A stretch of 64,000 nt of DNA from Fallopia convolvulus (lineage: Eukaryota; Streptophyta; Magnoliopsida; Caryophyllales; Polygonaceae): assembly GCA_964016875.1 (NCBI GenBank), contig OZ024721.1, forward strand, positions 10,111,001-10,175,000, given 5' to 3'. Positions 33,141 to 44,927 of this stretch are shown here, piece after piece. The notes beneath the pieces were generated by a model. The model ran no database searches. It saw only the letters and a list, made by a program, of their open reading frames with translations, and was not told where the DNA came from. The first letter of the stretch is position 1; every line of letters begins with the position of its first letter. A program made the translations under genes and the position numbers.

Positions 33141-34799
33141 ATGGATCCTAAGAGAGCTAGTCAGGGTGCTTCTACTTCCCGTGTTGCTGCTTCTAGAGTA
33201 CGAGGAAACACTGGGACACGACCAATTCGTACTTCTACTACTAGAAGACGAGCTTCAGAGGTGCCTGAACCATTACCCATTGTAGGAGAGGCTACCCCTG
33301 AGCAATATGGGTTTAGTTTGAACGAGAGTTGGAGTCGGGCTCGGTTCAAGAATCTTGCCGAGAGGGTATGGAAACCCACCCGCTTTATTGATTGGGAGTT
33401 TATGGAGGAGTTGGGGATTCAAGGAAAATTGAATGAGGTTGCTCAAGCCTTGGGATTTCAGGAATTTATCCAGTTGAGAGAGGCCACTTACAAAGGCCTC
33501 ATTTTAGAGTTTCTGAGTACTTTGAAATGTGATATCATTGATGGGCCCGAAGTTCAATCAGGTTTATGTGCGTTCCGACTAAGGAATGTGCAAAGGAGGA
33601 TGACACTGAATGACATTAATGTCATGTTTGGCTTTCCTGAGATTGATGACGAAGAAGTAACTCGTTGTGAGGCACAAGCTACTTGGTTGACTGCAGATTT
33701 CTGGCGTTATATTACAGGGTAGGTTGTTTACAGGCCTTCAAGGGCTAAGTCGTCTTTTATTACTCATCCAGTCATTCGTATTCTTCAGAGATTCATAGCT
33801 CACACCATTAGTGAGAGAGGTGATGGGGAAAACAATTGCCCCAAGAAGGATTTATTGCTATTATGTGCATGTTTAATGCAAGAAAAAGTCAACTTAGCTG
33901 GTTTGTTGATGACTCAATTGTCCCAAGTGGCTCGAGTTCCAAGTACTTCTATTGCTATTGGCAGGATTGTTACTAGATTTTCTCTCCAGTTTAACATTGA
34001 TCTGAGGGGATATCAACCTGATTTTCAGCCTTCACCCATGAGCTTTAAGATGTTTCATAGCATGAATGTATGTTACAGAGTTAGGGGGACATATTATTGG
34101 GTGTTGGGAGATTTAGGTCGTGCCATGAAGATGCCTGATATAGAGAGGAATAAGATCAAGATTGGGAGTCAGAAATGGAAGACTTGGATGATCGAAGTAC
34201 TAGATAGTGATTTAACTGTGGACCAGGTCAGACGTCAGGATACAGGGGCCAGACAACCTAGAGTGTCAGCTTATCATGCACAATATGTGGTGTTAGAGGA
34301 GGTTGATGATGAAGTTCCCGATGAGGATTATGAGATGGAGATAGATTCTGATAATGATGATGAGAGTGAGGAGGAGCAGCCAGCTGCCGATGACGATATA
34401 GTACATGGTGTGGGCTATTCTTCAGCTCAGTTTGATTAGTTGTCTGGGATGATGCAGCAGATGCAGTTGAGTCAAACTCAGGGGTTCACGGGATTACATG
34501 ATTATGTGGATGAGCGTTTCACCACATTTCAGACACATCAGGGTCAGAGGATCTCCGCTCTTTAGGCTCGTCAGGATCAACAATTTGCTGCTTTTCAGGC
34601 TCAGCAGGAGGCATTCCAAGCGCGTCATGATGAGCAGTTTAGGTTGCTCCATACTAGATTGGATGGTTGGAGTTCCACTGGCTACCCGCCTCATCCGTAT
34701 TACCCTCAGTACAGCTTTCCTCCCCCTCCATATCCTCAGTTCCCTGCTTATCCGCCGCCGCCGCCGTCGGATTTTCCACCGCACTACCCAAACAGTTAG
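33141..34799 (+). pseudogene. Athila 3' ORF (env-position protein), three in-frame TAG stops
   Basis: One frame of 553 codons runs from MDPKRASQGAST to a final TAG at 34797-34799, interrupted only by TAG at 33720-33722, 34437-34439 and 34563-34565. The body (PTRFIDWEFMEELGI, LCAFRLRNVQRRMTLNDINV, VFGFPE-type motifs) matches the Athila ORF found downstream of pol in this lineage. An acidic segment (EVDDEVPDEDYEMEID) and a Gln-rich then Pro/Tyr-rich tail follow. No transmembrane segment or signal peptide is evident, so an envelope role is doubtful. Confidence 0.8.
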
Positions 34800-36258
34800 A
34801 GTTTTGTGAGTTTTCTCTTTCCTTTACCTTTTTAATATACTTTGGGGACAAAGTATGTTTTAAGCATGGGAAAGGGGATTACTTGTTTGCATTGCATATA
34901 GTTGCATTAGATTAGGTCATGTTTATAATTTTTGCATGCATTGATTAAAATCCTGAAAAATGAAAAAATTAAAAAAAAATTAAAAAAAAATTAAAAAAAA
35001 AAAATATTGCATTTAGGTTCATATTTCCCCAATGTTTGATTCCTCTTGTTTCTCTGAGTTGAGTATAAATTCTAACCCATGATTTGCATGATTTACTGAA
35101 GTTGATATGATATAAGCATGATCATTGATTGATTACCTTGATTATAGGACTGAGCATGTATTTAGCTTGAGTATTTGATTCATTCTGAAGTTCTAGACAA
35201 AACTTAGCCTTGAGAGAAATTATTTTTTGGCCTTTCATGATATATTTGTTCTCTAAATTTCTTGAGTGTATCGCCATGATTATCTAGCTCTAGAACTTGC
35301 GTTATGACTCTTTTTCAAGACTGTTTTATATGATTGAATGCATAACATTAAAATGATTGAGACAATGTTTCTTTATAAGCCTATTATTTCCCTTCCTACC
35401 TTTACAAGATCCATGTTTTGACACCCCTATTTCTTTGAGCTTTAAGCCTGTTTTTATTAGCTCCACAAAATGATTCCTAGCCTAATAAGCTTGACCCATA
35501 ATCCGGGATTTAGGACTTTAGGTTATAATTGTGTTTTATGAGAGTTTGATGTAAGTATGGGGGAGTTGGAAGAAAAGGTGGAAAAAAGAGGAAATACAGC
35601 TCTTGGTTGCAAGTAAAGTGAAAAAAATGAAGATGAAAAGTATGTTGCAAAAGAAAAGCAAAAGTTCAGTTTAGTTGTTAGTAGTCTTCATAAAGCAAAG
35701 AAAGAGTTGAAGAAGAGGCAAAGAAAAAAAAAGAAGAAACAAAGTGTTTAAATGTGTGTTATGGAGTTGGTAAAAGAAGTTGGGAGAAGTAAAGGAAAGG
35801 AAGTGTGAAAGTTTGGGTTAGGATTAGTTCTTTATCCCGGATTTAGCACCACATGGCCAAATAAAATCCCTTCCAAATTTCTCTTTACCTTGGCCCCATT
35901 ACAACCCTTTAAAAAAACCTCATGATTTTTGTTATGTGTTTGATCCCCAGCGGTGGAGATTTAGAACTCTGATGCAATCATATGGTAGTCTAGTTTTCAT
36001 GGTTGATTTTGAGTGAAACACATACCCTTAAACACTTGAGAGTTTGAGTGCAAACACTTTTACCTTGGTGAGGTCTCGAATGAATGAATGGTCTTTGCTC
36101 TATGCTTGTTATAATGCATGTTAGGAAGTCTTGGTCAGGTTTTTGATTAAATGTGAAATGTTTGTTTGACTTGAGATGGATGTATGATTGTATTTCTGTG
36201 GTGTGACTTGGATTTATGACTTGCTTGAGGACAAGCAAGGGTTAAGCATTGGGGAATT
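34800..36258 (+). other. Athila 3' untranslated region and polypurine tract
   Basis: Non-coding, with A-rich runs at 34960-35010 and purine-rich blocks at 35570-35830. The stretch just before the 3' LTR, GCATTGGGGAATT, is the likely plus-strand primer. No ORF is credible. Confidence 0.7.
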
Positions 36259-37605
36259 TGATAGCATGCATATAGGAGTAGTTTAGATGCATGTTTTATT
36301 TATGTTTTAACTAGTTTTAGGTTGGTTTCTATCTAGTTTTAGGTTTTTGTGTTGTCGGGTAGGTTGCGCTGTTTTGCTCGATTTTACAGGATTTTAGGTA
36401 TTGGAGCAAGACGGAGTATGATCCAAGACGGCTATGTTAGTAAGATAGAATGCTTGGGCAAGGATTGAAGAAGTGCGAATGGAGATTTCAAGAACCAAAG
36501 TCCAAAGGAATGAAGCAGCGGGGAAACACGCCTCAGATCCTGGTGGCGCGTGCTTATGCTGGAGGTGCCGCGGCCGCGGCGTGTTGAGGAGACCGCGCCT
36601 CCTTGTTTCGCGGCGAGAGAATTGGGCCGACGGAATGGGCTTCGAGTTGGGCATTGGTTATATGTTTTCCGACAAGTTTGATGTAATTTCGGGATAATTT
36701 GATATTTGGATATCTTTGTGGGGTATTTAAACTTTGTTTTTAGTTTCTCTCTCATAACTTTTGTCAAACTTTGGAGGCTAGGGTTTTTCTCTTTGAAGGC
36801 AGACTTTGAAACTTTTGTAAGTTTATTTTTAATTTAATTATGCATTGCTAAATTTATTGTGTTTGGCTAGTTATTGAAGTCATGATTTGTATATAGTTGT
36901 GAGATTTAATTGATTCTCTACAAACTTGAATAGAGTTTATTCCCTGTGCTTAATTGAATCAAAACTAGGGTTTTGTTAGATTAGCTACCTAATTGAACTT
37001 CTAGTTATAACTGAATCTGATTAATTACCGGTTGGAGTTAATTTGATCAAGAGTATACTTTAATCAATTTAGTACCGGTTGGACAAGTTGGTTAGAGAAG
37101 GGAATAAATTCACAAGACACTTAGATGTCTGGTTGCTCTAAGTGTTTGTTTCTATTGATAACTTGAATCGTCATGCTGTTATTTAATTGAATCTAGAAGG
37201 TCTTCTAGGTTATTATATAATTAGGGTTGTTAGACTGGTAGTTCTATCAACTAAATCTGAAGTTTGGATCTTAATCCTTAGTAGGATCATTATCCACAAT
37301 AGATTATTCAAATGAGAAGAGAATAAAGAGAATCAATGATCAACAAAACAATATCATGATGGATTTAACTAGTTGAACACGCTTGTTTCCTATTTGATTT
37401 AAATCATCTTTGCATTCATAGTTAGTTTTATTCTTGCATAGTAGGTTAGAATTTACAATTACAAACCCCCTTTGGTTACTTGGCATACAAGTAATAACAC
37501 AAATACACAGTCCTTGTGGGATTGACCCTTACTTGCCGCTCTACTGAGTTGGTTAAGCTAAGGTTTCTTTGATAGGTATTAACGACCAGGAAAAATACCT
37601 CATCA
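36259..37605 (+). repeat. 3' LTR of the Athila
   Basis: Same length as the 5' LTR, with scattered transitions and a few transversions, the most concentrated in the first 430 bases. Flanked by gcggc at 37606. Confidence 0.95.
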
Positions 37606-37779
37606 GCGGCACATTGATTTTTGTTTTGTTGGAAAGTCGCGGTAGCGATTATACAAACCGCGGTTGCGGTTTAATGTGTCGGGAAGAACACATAGGAAGA
37701 GTTGATAATTAAAAGGATTGAACTTAAAATTAAGTTGTCTACTTATTCTCTCGGGGTAATAGAGGACTCAAAGGCCACG
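37606..37779. other. Host sequence right of the Athila
   Basis: Continuation of the sequence at 25117-25323. It is rich in CGCGGT words and is bounded on the right by the solo LTR. Confidence 0.4.
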
Positions 37780-40489
37780 TGTAATAACTGTGGTTTTTGA
37801 GGATATTTTTGAATTTTTCTCGGATATCCTTTTAACCTCTTTGTTCGTTTTAACGCTTAATCCAATAGTTTTGTCGGAATTTAAATCCTAGAAAGTTGTT
37901 GGTGATATCCTAAAATCATAAAGAAATGATTTTATGGATCGGTGTGAATTCTAGGATTTTTCAGTGGAAAAAGAATTTTTATTAGATAAGCCGTCTTTTT
38001 AATTATGTACTGTAAAGGATTTAAAATACGAAACGGAAGCCTTAAAAATTTAAGGTAGCAAGATAAAATCATGGAAAATTGGTTTTATTGGTCTACATAA
38101 TTTACGGGACGTTTTTCGTTTAGTAAGTTTTTCCACCCGAGGTACATAATTTTACCGCCTTAACGCGAATCCCGTTCCGAGACGGGTTTTGAGTTTTAAA
38201 AGCATATCTTATTTGCCTTCATAAGGAAGGCACGAGTGAGAAAGGATGAGGATGAAAGTTTCACTTTGTAAATTGAAACAGAGGAGGGTTTGAGAGCGAG
38301 GTCGAAGGAACGACGGACTCGGCGAGCGATTCTCCACCGCCGCACCTATCCTCTTTCCCTTTACCTCCTCTCATCTTCTTCTTCATCTCCTCCTTCTTCC
38401 TCTTGGTGCTAAGCTGGACGTTGCTGCTGCAAACCGAACCAGCAAGAGAGTCGGGAAGAACGACGTCGTACTCGAGAGGAAGGAAGTAAGCTTGTACCGC
38501 CGGTCACCTTCTTTGCCTCACTGCGACGTCGCCGGCGACCACCAGCCTATCCGACCACCACCCACTGCGAGGGCTGCCGCCGGGCAATACTCGACCACCC
38601 TTGGGCTCGGGGATCGAGCCACTATCGAGCCAAACGAGCCATGGGCTCAAATGAAGGTATATACGATCGAAATTAATTAGCGGGTTGATTGCGGAGCCAC
38701 CGTAAGGACCCTTCGGTTCGCTTTGCTAATTTAATTTATGGTTTTTATAATCTTGACGTTGATACGGTCCCACAGGTTCAAACCGTTCGAGAAATGGACG
38801 TCAGGATCTTCAGTTATAGCGAATACAAGTTTTGACACCGATTGGCAGGTAAAGGATTTCGGATAATTACTCGGGATTTGTTGTTAATCTGTTTGATCCG
38901 AGATTTGGTCACCTTTAAGAACTGTTACTGAGGAACACTTTTTGTTTAGAAAGTTGTTCCAAAAGTGAAGCGGATTATTAGTTATAATTTCGCAAAGATG
39001 GCTCCTTAAAGCATGATAACTAAGGATTTATTATATAGTCGATATACGAAATCAAATCGTTTATCGATTAGGAAGTTGAAGAAGTTGAGTATACAACTAA
39101 GAAGTGTTTCCGTGAGCTCATTGTTGAGAAATCCTTTTGTTATATTTGACAGAAGGGTGATAAAGATTACTGTTGGAATTGCTAAGGACGTTGAGCACGC
39201 CTTCTAAGGCAAGTGGACAATTCTCTCTTGCGTTATGGTTATTAATGAGGAATTGAATTCCATTTGATCCTCATGTTGGCAATAATTTATATGTTGAATA
39301 AAGTTTGATAGGTTGTTATTTTGTTTGAAATAACGACCATGTCGTTATTGCAGTTTTTGCGCTAGAACTGGATTTAGGTCCGTTATGTATATGTTGTCTC
39401 AAACTGAGACATTGTTGTGAAGTAGAGTAGATCAAGGATAGATGATCATGGATGAAACAGGCCCTCTGATCTCGGTTGTTGGCCGAATCTCAATTGTTGG
39501 TCGAGCTCATTTAAGGATCATGGATGAAATAGGCCCTCTGATCTCGGTTGTTGGCCGAGCAGTTGTAAATGATCATGGATGAAAGAGGCCCTCTGATCTC
39601 GGTTGTTGGCCGAACTACGTAAAAAATATTAAATGGTGCGAGTGCACAGATTGAGAGTAATGAAAGATTGGTGCGTTAGGAATATTAATGTACCAAAATG
39701 GTTAGTCCATTTGATAACCATTCTTGCTCCTGATTAAGAATGATTCTTAATCAAACTTTGATTAAGTTAAGCTGTTTAGTCGTTGAAGACGATGGTGAAT
39801 GTTGAGTGGCTAGTATAAGTTTCCATTAATCGTTTATGCTTCTTAAAGAAACCACAAGCGGTGGTGTTCTCTCTCTTGATTATGAAAGTCTCCTTCTTAA
39901 TCTCTATAAGACTGCTAACCGTTGGATCATAATCCGAGTCTAATCGGATTTGGATGCCAATATGTTTTGTCACAACCATAAGAACCAAGTTAGTTTCTCC
40001 GCTTGCTTAGTCTTTTATTAGACTAACCCGTCCATCTTCTTTTCTTTTATATGGTCGGCTGGTGTCCACCGTTGTATACGACACATCAGGTATTTCTTGC
40101 AAGTTGATTCAAGAGGTGGATTCAGAGGTTTGAAGCTCCAGAAGTTGAAGAAAGATTTCCAATGGCTATACTTGAGTGAAGATCATGGTTGAACTACTTC
40201 AAAGCGAAGCTGAGTTTCAGAAATAAGAACTTAAGGAAGATTTGATGAAGATTTTGTTTAAATAGAAGATTGTTCTATTTATTTACTAATTATTTTTAAG
40301 TCAAGGCTTGTATAAGACCTTTTATTCTCTTTTCCGCTGTAAAGTTTTACTTAATTTTGCTAGGTTTTAAATGGTTTCATTTACCTTGTTTTAGTTTGTT
40401 CAGTCAGTTTAAAGCCTTGGGTAGCTTCGGTTTAGTCTTAATCGGGGTTACTAGCGGTAATACCTCCAGGGTAGGAAGGGGGTGTTACA
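37780..40489 (+). mobile_element. Solo LTR, Tekay-like, 2.7 kb
   Basis: Starts TGTAATAACTG and ends GGGGGTGTTACA. The flanking pentamers are ccacg (37775-37779) and ccatg (40490-40494), a TSD with one CpG-type change. The last 75 bases contain the shared motif TACTAGCGGTAATACC. A GC-rich segment near 38300-38600 and a triplicated CCCTCTGATCTCGGTTGTTGG phrase (39460-39610) lie inside. No coding region. Confidence 0.75.
39461..39615. repeat. Three-copy phrase inside the solo LTR
   Basis: GATCATGGATGAAA followed by GGCCCTCTGATCTCGGTTG and TTGGCCGA occurs three times near 39440, 39515 and 39567, with uneven spacing (about 75 and 52 bases). Confidence 0.8.
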
Positions 40490-40748
40490 CCATGTAATTC
40501 TCTTACCTTTCGAAATGAAACCCCGCTTGCTTACCATCTACGATGATCCATCGAAACCAGCAGAAGCGCTTTGAGAGTCGTCATCTAGGTCGTCCGAGTC
40601 GGAAGTATATGTGAAATTCGACTTTTGTTGACGAATTTACGCTCTCTTCCAATCACACACGCACATTTGGGCTTCCAAGACCTTGGGTTTTAAGTTCGAT
40701 CTCTTTGCATCTAGGATGTGTCCTCCTTCGCTAAATGTTTGCTCCACT

Positions 40749-41334
40749 CAGGGCCGTCTCATACTTTTTGGGGCCCTAAGAGAAATTTTTTTTTCAAAGA
40801 AAAATAATGGGATGAAGCTCGACCTAAATCAAGCTTAGTATAAGTAGAAAAAACAAGAAAAAAAAATACAATGCAACCAAATTATATAAGAAAAAGCTAA
40901 TAAAAATAAAATAAGTCATATTACATAATGTACTAACAATTTTGATACTATGATGAACATAAATAGATAACGGAGCTTAAATACATGTAAAAATAAAATG
41001 AGATACTTATAATTGTGACATAAAAAATAAATTAGTTTGAAATCAAATACCGATTGATAAGAGGCAAACTTTTAAATAAAGAAGTTGAAAGTGCTTGTCT
41101 GCTTGTTTAAATCAGAGGCAGGTTTTGAAAAAGAATAAGTTAGAAAATATTTGCTTGTAAAAAAGGTCGAACACTAGACTTCACAGAAACAATATGGAGA
41201 AAGGACCAAGAACCAACCACTTGAACAATAGAGATTTTATGTTCCATTATGAGTTTTAATATATTAGTAATATTTCAAACGGGGGAGGGGCCTTGTGCAA
41301 TAGCACTCGTTGCACACCCTCATCTACGGCCATG
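40749..41334. mobile_element. hAT MITE inserted in the hAT transposase gene
   Basis: Ends CAGGGCCGTCTC (left) and CATGGCCGTAGATG (right, read inward). The 8-bp TSD gctccact lies at 40741-40748 and 41335-41342. Removing it rejoins the hAT frame between STV- and SEGGHILDA-type sequence. Its right 370 bases are present again at 44490-44859 because of the later 440-bp duplication. Confidence 0.9.
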
Positions 41335-41402
41335 GCTCCACTTATACGGTTGAGCGGGAACAACAAGCACTTAAGCTACGATCTTTACCAAGGTTGGGAA
41401 AG
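40963..41402. repeat. 440-bp target duplication, left copy
   Basis: Matches 44488-44927 with about four differences by eye. It ends flush with the first base of the LTR element at 41403. It comprises about 370 bases of the MITE and 68 bases of the hAT gene. Confidence 0.95.
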
Positions 41403-42305
41403 TGATGTGATTCCATCTACCGAGTCATGGCCCCATGAGTTGAGTGAAGATTCCATCCCTAAAGACAAGCCCAATGTGCACGATAAAGGGGAACCAATAC
41501 TTGGACAAGCAACCAAAGACGATGTTCGAGGCGCTAAGAAGCCGAGTCAAGGAGCCATGCCCTATCTTGGGCGCATCACACGAGCCCTAGCTAAGTCTAT
41601 ACTAGACAAAATCAAGGAGGAGCTCATGGCTCATAAGTTTCCGATGGCTAATGACGGTGAAGGTTGGAGTTTTATTGTGCTTCACGGTTCTAAGTGACAT
41701 TTCTACGGTTAAGGACACTTTATAAGTTTTTGGGATTTCGGGTTAATTTATGTAATTTTCTTAAGTAGGGGGTTGATTTTGTAAGGCTTTGTGTTAGGTT
41801 TAAGGTCGGCCTCCTCCTCCTCATTTCGGGAGATTGGACGAAAAACCTTGTTGCTTACTTTCCTTGCATCTTTCAATTCAAGTACTTGTTCTTTTTTTTC
41901 GTTCGTTCAATTCTCGTTGTTCAAGTTGTTGGTGAGTAATATCCGACAATCTCGGGCATCCTAGTTTGTTTGAGAGCTTGGTGAGTCATATCCAAGTTGT
42001 CAAGCATCCATATCCCCTTGTTCTTCCCATTTCGATCCATCATCCATCTCGGTGGTTTCTGCACCCCCTCAGTAAAATAGACATATCTTTCAATCCACTC
42101 ATCATATAGGTCTGAAATTTTGAGAGATTAAACTAGACTCAGAGATCTAACGTCTCGAATTGGAATCACTCAATTCCGAGTTCGGACGAGGAAGATCCAT
42201 CTAGTTGAAGACGGGTCAGTTGCGTGGTGTTTGTTGTCGGAATTCCTTGGATTCTCGTGGCGATCTCTTTGCACCATCATCCCTTCCATCGATCTGGCCA
42301 TCAAG

Positions 42306-42318
42306 TGGTATTAGAGCC
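42306..42318 (+). other. Primer binding site (tRNA-iMet type)
   Basis: TGGTATTAGAGCC differs from the common TGGTATCAGAGCC by one base and starts two bases after the LTR. Confidence 0.85.
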
Positions 42319-42897
42319 ACGCGAAGGTATCTCCATCTAAATCTTGTTCCGACCTTGAATTTCCATTTGTTGCAAGTTTTAGGTTCGAACTCCTTAGGGC
42401 TGCGTTGTTGTTGTTGTGTTCGGCCTTGTCCGAATTGTTGTCTTGTTGTTGTGGTCGTTTCTTGGTCTTGAACTTGTTGTTGTTTTGGCCGAGTGGGTGC
42501 TCAGCCATGGCTGCAAAACCATGCTCAAAAACGTCCCCATAGAACACCAAAAGAGCATTCAAAGGTTGGTAGTTGAAAGGGTGCATTTGTTGATTGAATT
42601 TAAGCCTTTCTTTAGTGTTGGTTTTAAGTGTGTCTTGCTGATTTTGCTGAGTTAAAAAACGTGGGATTGAGGTCCAAACCAGCCTTGTTTGTTGTCATTA
42701 CATGCTTGTTGTTGGTTACGGTGCTAGGATACGGGAACGACACCAAGACGAGACATCTTGTGTTGTTGTGTTTGAGGTTTTCTTGTTCCATTTTGTTGGT
42801 CATCTCCTACTTGCAACTTGTCGGATTTTCATCTCGGGCAAGTCTTGGTGATTAATTCGTGTGACCTCTATACCTTGATCTTTGCCTTGTTTTTACG

Positions 42898-43881
42898 ATG
42901 ACAGGTGTAGGTGATGACAAGAATAAGGAACAAGTTGAGGAGTCCTCCAACTCGGTGGCTGCCATGTTGCAATCCTTCCAACAATCCATGCAACAATCTT
43001 TGGAAGCTATGGAGACACGCATGGATGCCTTGGAGCACCGAATCCTAGGGCTGGACGAGAGGACACAAGTGCCTCAAGTGGTGAAGATCAAGGAGACACG
43101 AGAAGAGGATAAAGGTTCGAGGACGACCCCTTGTAAAGGAGAGGAGACTTCCTTCCAAGAAAGAGTGATGAGTGACACAGAGCAACCAAAAAGAGAGACT
43201 CCTTTCCATGGATTGGAACAACTCATTACCATCAAGTGTCCAATAGAATTGATGCACACATTGCAAGAAGAGGAGGAAGTTGTGGAATTGTCTCCTAAAA
43301 TCAAGCATCGTCCTACCATCACTCCTAGCTCCATGAACTCGTTGGCGACACCATGGATGGATGCACTTCCTATGATTCCTTCATGTTTGCCCTTCTTGCT
43401 CCATGAGGAGGACGAGGCTGTTTTAGTCACTCCAAGCGGTGATTACATTCCCTTTCTTGTGGAGGCCAAGAAGGATGTCTTTGTCATGGAGAATGCCACA
43501 CCAAGGGAGCTACAAGCCCTACCTTCTTTGTTGAGCTCACAAGGCTTGATAGATTCGAGGACGAATCTTTTTGAAGGGGAGGAGGATGATGTGATTCCAT
43601 CTACCGAGTCATGGCCCCATGAGTTGAGTGAAGATTCCATCCCTAAAGACAAGCCCAATGTGCACGATAAAGGGGAACCAATACTTGGACAAGCAACCAA
43701 AGACGATGTTCGAGGCGCTAAGAAGCCGAGTCAAGGAGCCATGCCCTATCTTGGGCGCATCACACGAGCCCTAGCTAAGTCTATACTAGACAAAATCAAG
43801 GAGGAGCTCATGGCTCATAAGTTTCCGATGGCTAATGACGGTGAAGGTTGGAGTTTTATTGTGCTTCACGGTTCTAAGTGA
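42898..43881 (+). CDS. Single intact protein of the small LTR element (gag/pol-derived)
   Basis: 327 residues, uninterrupted. The N-terminus is a coiled coil (MLQSFQQSMQQSLEAMETRM, DALEHRI) as at the start of many Ty3 gag proteins. The middle is Glu/Pro-rich and unrecognised. SRTNLFEGEEDDVI resembles the extreme C-terminus of Ty3 pol polyproteins; here it is encoded by the polypurine tract itself. The frame continues through the LTR boundary (43587) and ends in U3 with GRITRALAKSILDKIKEEL, again like pol tails. The element therefore looks like a gag start joined to a pol end with everything between deleted. The openness of the frame in a young element suggests that it is used, perhaps for packaging. 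The same tail is duplicated in the 5' LTR (41404-41697). Confidence 0.7.
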   Translation: MTGVGDDKNKEQVEESSNSVAAMLQSFQQSMQQSLEAMETRMDALEHRILGLDERTQVPQVVKIKETREEDKGSRTTPCKGEETSFQERVMSDTEQPKRETPFHGLEQLITIKCPIELMHTLQEEEEVVELSPKIKHRPTITPSSMNSLATPWMDALPMIPSCLPFLLHEEDEAVLVTPSGDYIPFLVEAKKDVFVMENATPRELQALPSLLSSQGLIDSRTNLFEGEEDDVIPSTESWPHELSEDSIPKDKPNVHDKGEPILGQATKDDVRGAKKPSQGAMPYLGRITRALAKSILDKIKEELMAHKFPMANDGEGWSFIVLHGSK

Positions 43882-44487
43882 CATTTCTACGGTTAAGGAC
43901 ACTTTATAAGTTTTTGGGATTTCGGGTTAATTTATGTAATTTTCTTAAGTAGGGGGTTGATTTTGTAAGGCTTTGTGTTAGGTTTAAGGTCGGCCTCCTC
44001 CTCCTCATTTCGGGAGATTGGACGAAAAACCTTGTTGCTTACTTTCCTTGCATCTTTCAATTCAAGTACTTGTTCTTTTTTTTCGTTCGTTCAATTCTCG
44101 TTGTTCAAGTTGTTGGTGAGTAATATCCAACAATCTCGGGCATCCTAGTTTGTTTGAGAGCTTGGTGAGTCATATCCAAGTTGTCAAGCATCCATATCCC
44201 CTTGTTCTTCCCATTTCGATCCATCATCCATCTCGGTGGTTTCTGCACCCCCTCAGTAAAATAGACATATCTTTCAATCCACTCATCATCTAGGTCTGAA
44301 ATTTTGAGAGATTAAACTAGACTCAGAGATCTAACTTCTCGAATTGGAATCACTCAATTCCGAGTTCGGACGAGGAAGATCCATCTAGTTGAAGACGGGT
44401 CAGTTGCGTGGTGTTTGTTGTCGGAATTCCTTGGATTCTCGTGGCGATCTCTTTGCACCATCATCCCTTCCATCGATCTGGCCATCA

Positions 44488-44927
44488 AGAGATAACGGAG
44501 CTTAAATACATGTAAAAATAAAATGAGGTACTTATAATTGTGACATAAAAAATAAATTAGTTTGAAATCAAATACCGATTGATAAGAGGCAAACTTTTAA
44601 ATAAAGAAGTTGAAAGTGCTTGTCTGCTTGTTTAAATCAGAGGCAGGTTTTGAAAAAGAATAAGTTAGAAAATATTTGCTTGTAAAAAAGGTCGAACACT
44701 AGACTTCACAGAAACAATATGGAGAAAGGACCAAGAACCAACCACTTGAACAATAGAGATTTTATGTTCCATTATGAGTTTTAATATATTAGTAATATTT
44801 CAAACGGGAGAGGGGCCTTGTGCAATAGCACTCGTTGCACACCCTCATCTACGGCCATGGCTCCACTTATACGGTTGAGCGGGAACAACAAGCACTTAAG
44901 CTACGATCCTTACCAAGGTTGGGAAAG
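44488..44927. repeat. 440-bp target duplication, right copy
   Basis: Begins at the first base after the 3' LTR and matches 40963-41402. The hAT gene continues directly after it (tcttcttgtcgg), so this copy is continuous with the ancestral sequence on the right. Confidence 0.95.

Larger units (their letters stand above)
25324..37605 (+). mobile_element. Full-length Athila-type Ty3 retrotransposon, coding region broken
   Basis: Two LTRs of identical length (1347 bp; 25324-26670 and 36259-37605) begin TGATAGC and end CATCA, with the 5-bp TSD gcggc at 25319-25323 and 37606-37610. A primer site matching tRNA-Asp with one mismatch follows the 5' LTR (26675-26692), and a purine run GGGGAA precedes the 3' LTR. 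Internal order is gag, protease, reverse transcriptase, RNase H, integrase, spacer, then the extra 3' ORF typical of Athila. By eye the LTRs differ at roughly two dozen positions (about 98% identity), so the insertion is fairly young. Every ORF carries stops or frameshifts. Confidence 0.95.
41403..44487 (+). mobile_element. Small non-autonomous LTR retrotransposon with 440-bp flanking duplications
   Basis: LTRs of 901 bp each (41403-42303 and 43587-44487) start TGATGTGATTCC and end GCCATCA. The primer site TGGTATTAGAGCC (42306-42318) is of initiator tRNA-Met type, and the purine tract GAAGGGGAGGAGGA abuts the 3' LTR. The LTRs differ at about three bases by eye, so it is very young. No reverse transcriptase or integrase is present; it must rely on enzymes supplied in trans. 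Confidence 0.95.

Noticed and set aside
33141..34799. Alternative decoding of TAG in the Athila 3' ORF
   Set aside because: All three internal stops are TAG, but other ORFs of the same element carry TAA, TGA and frameshifts, so decay is the simpler reading.
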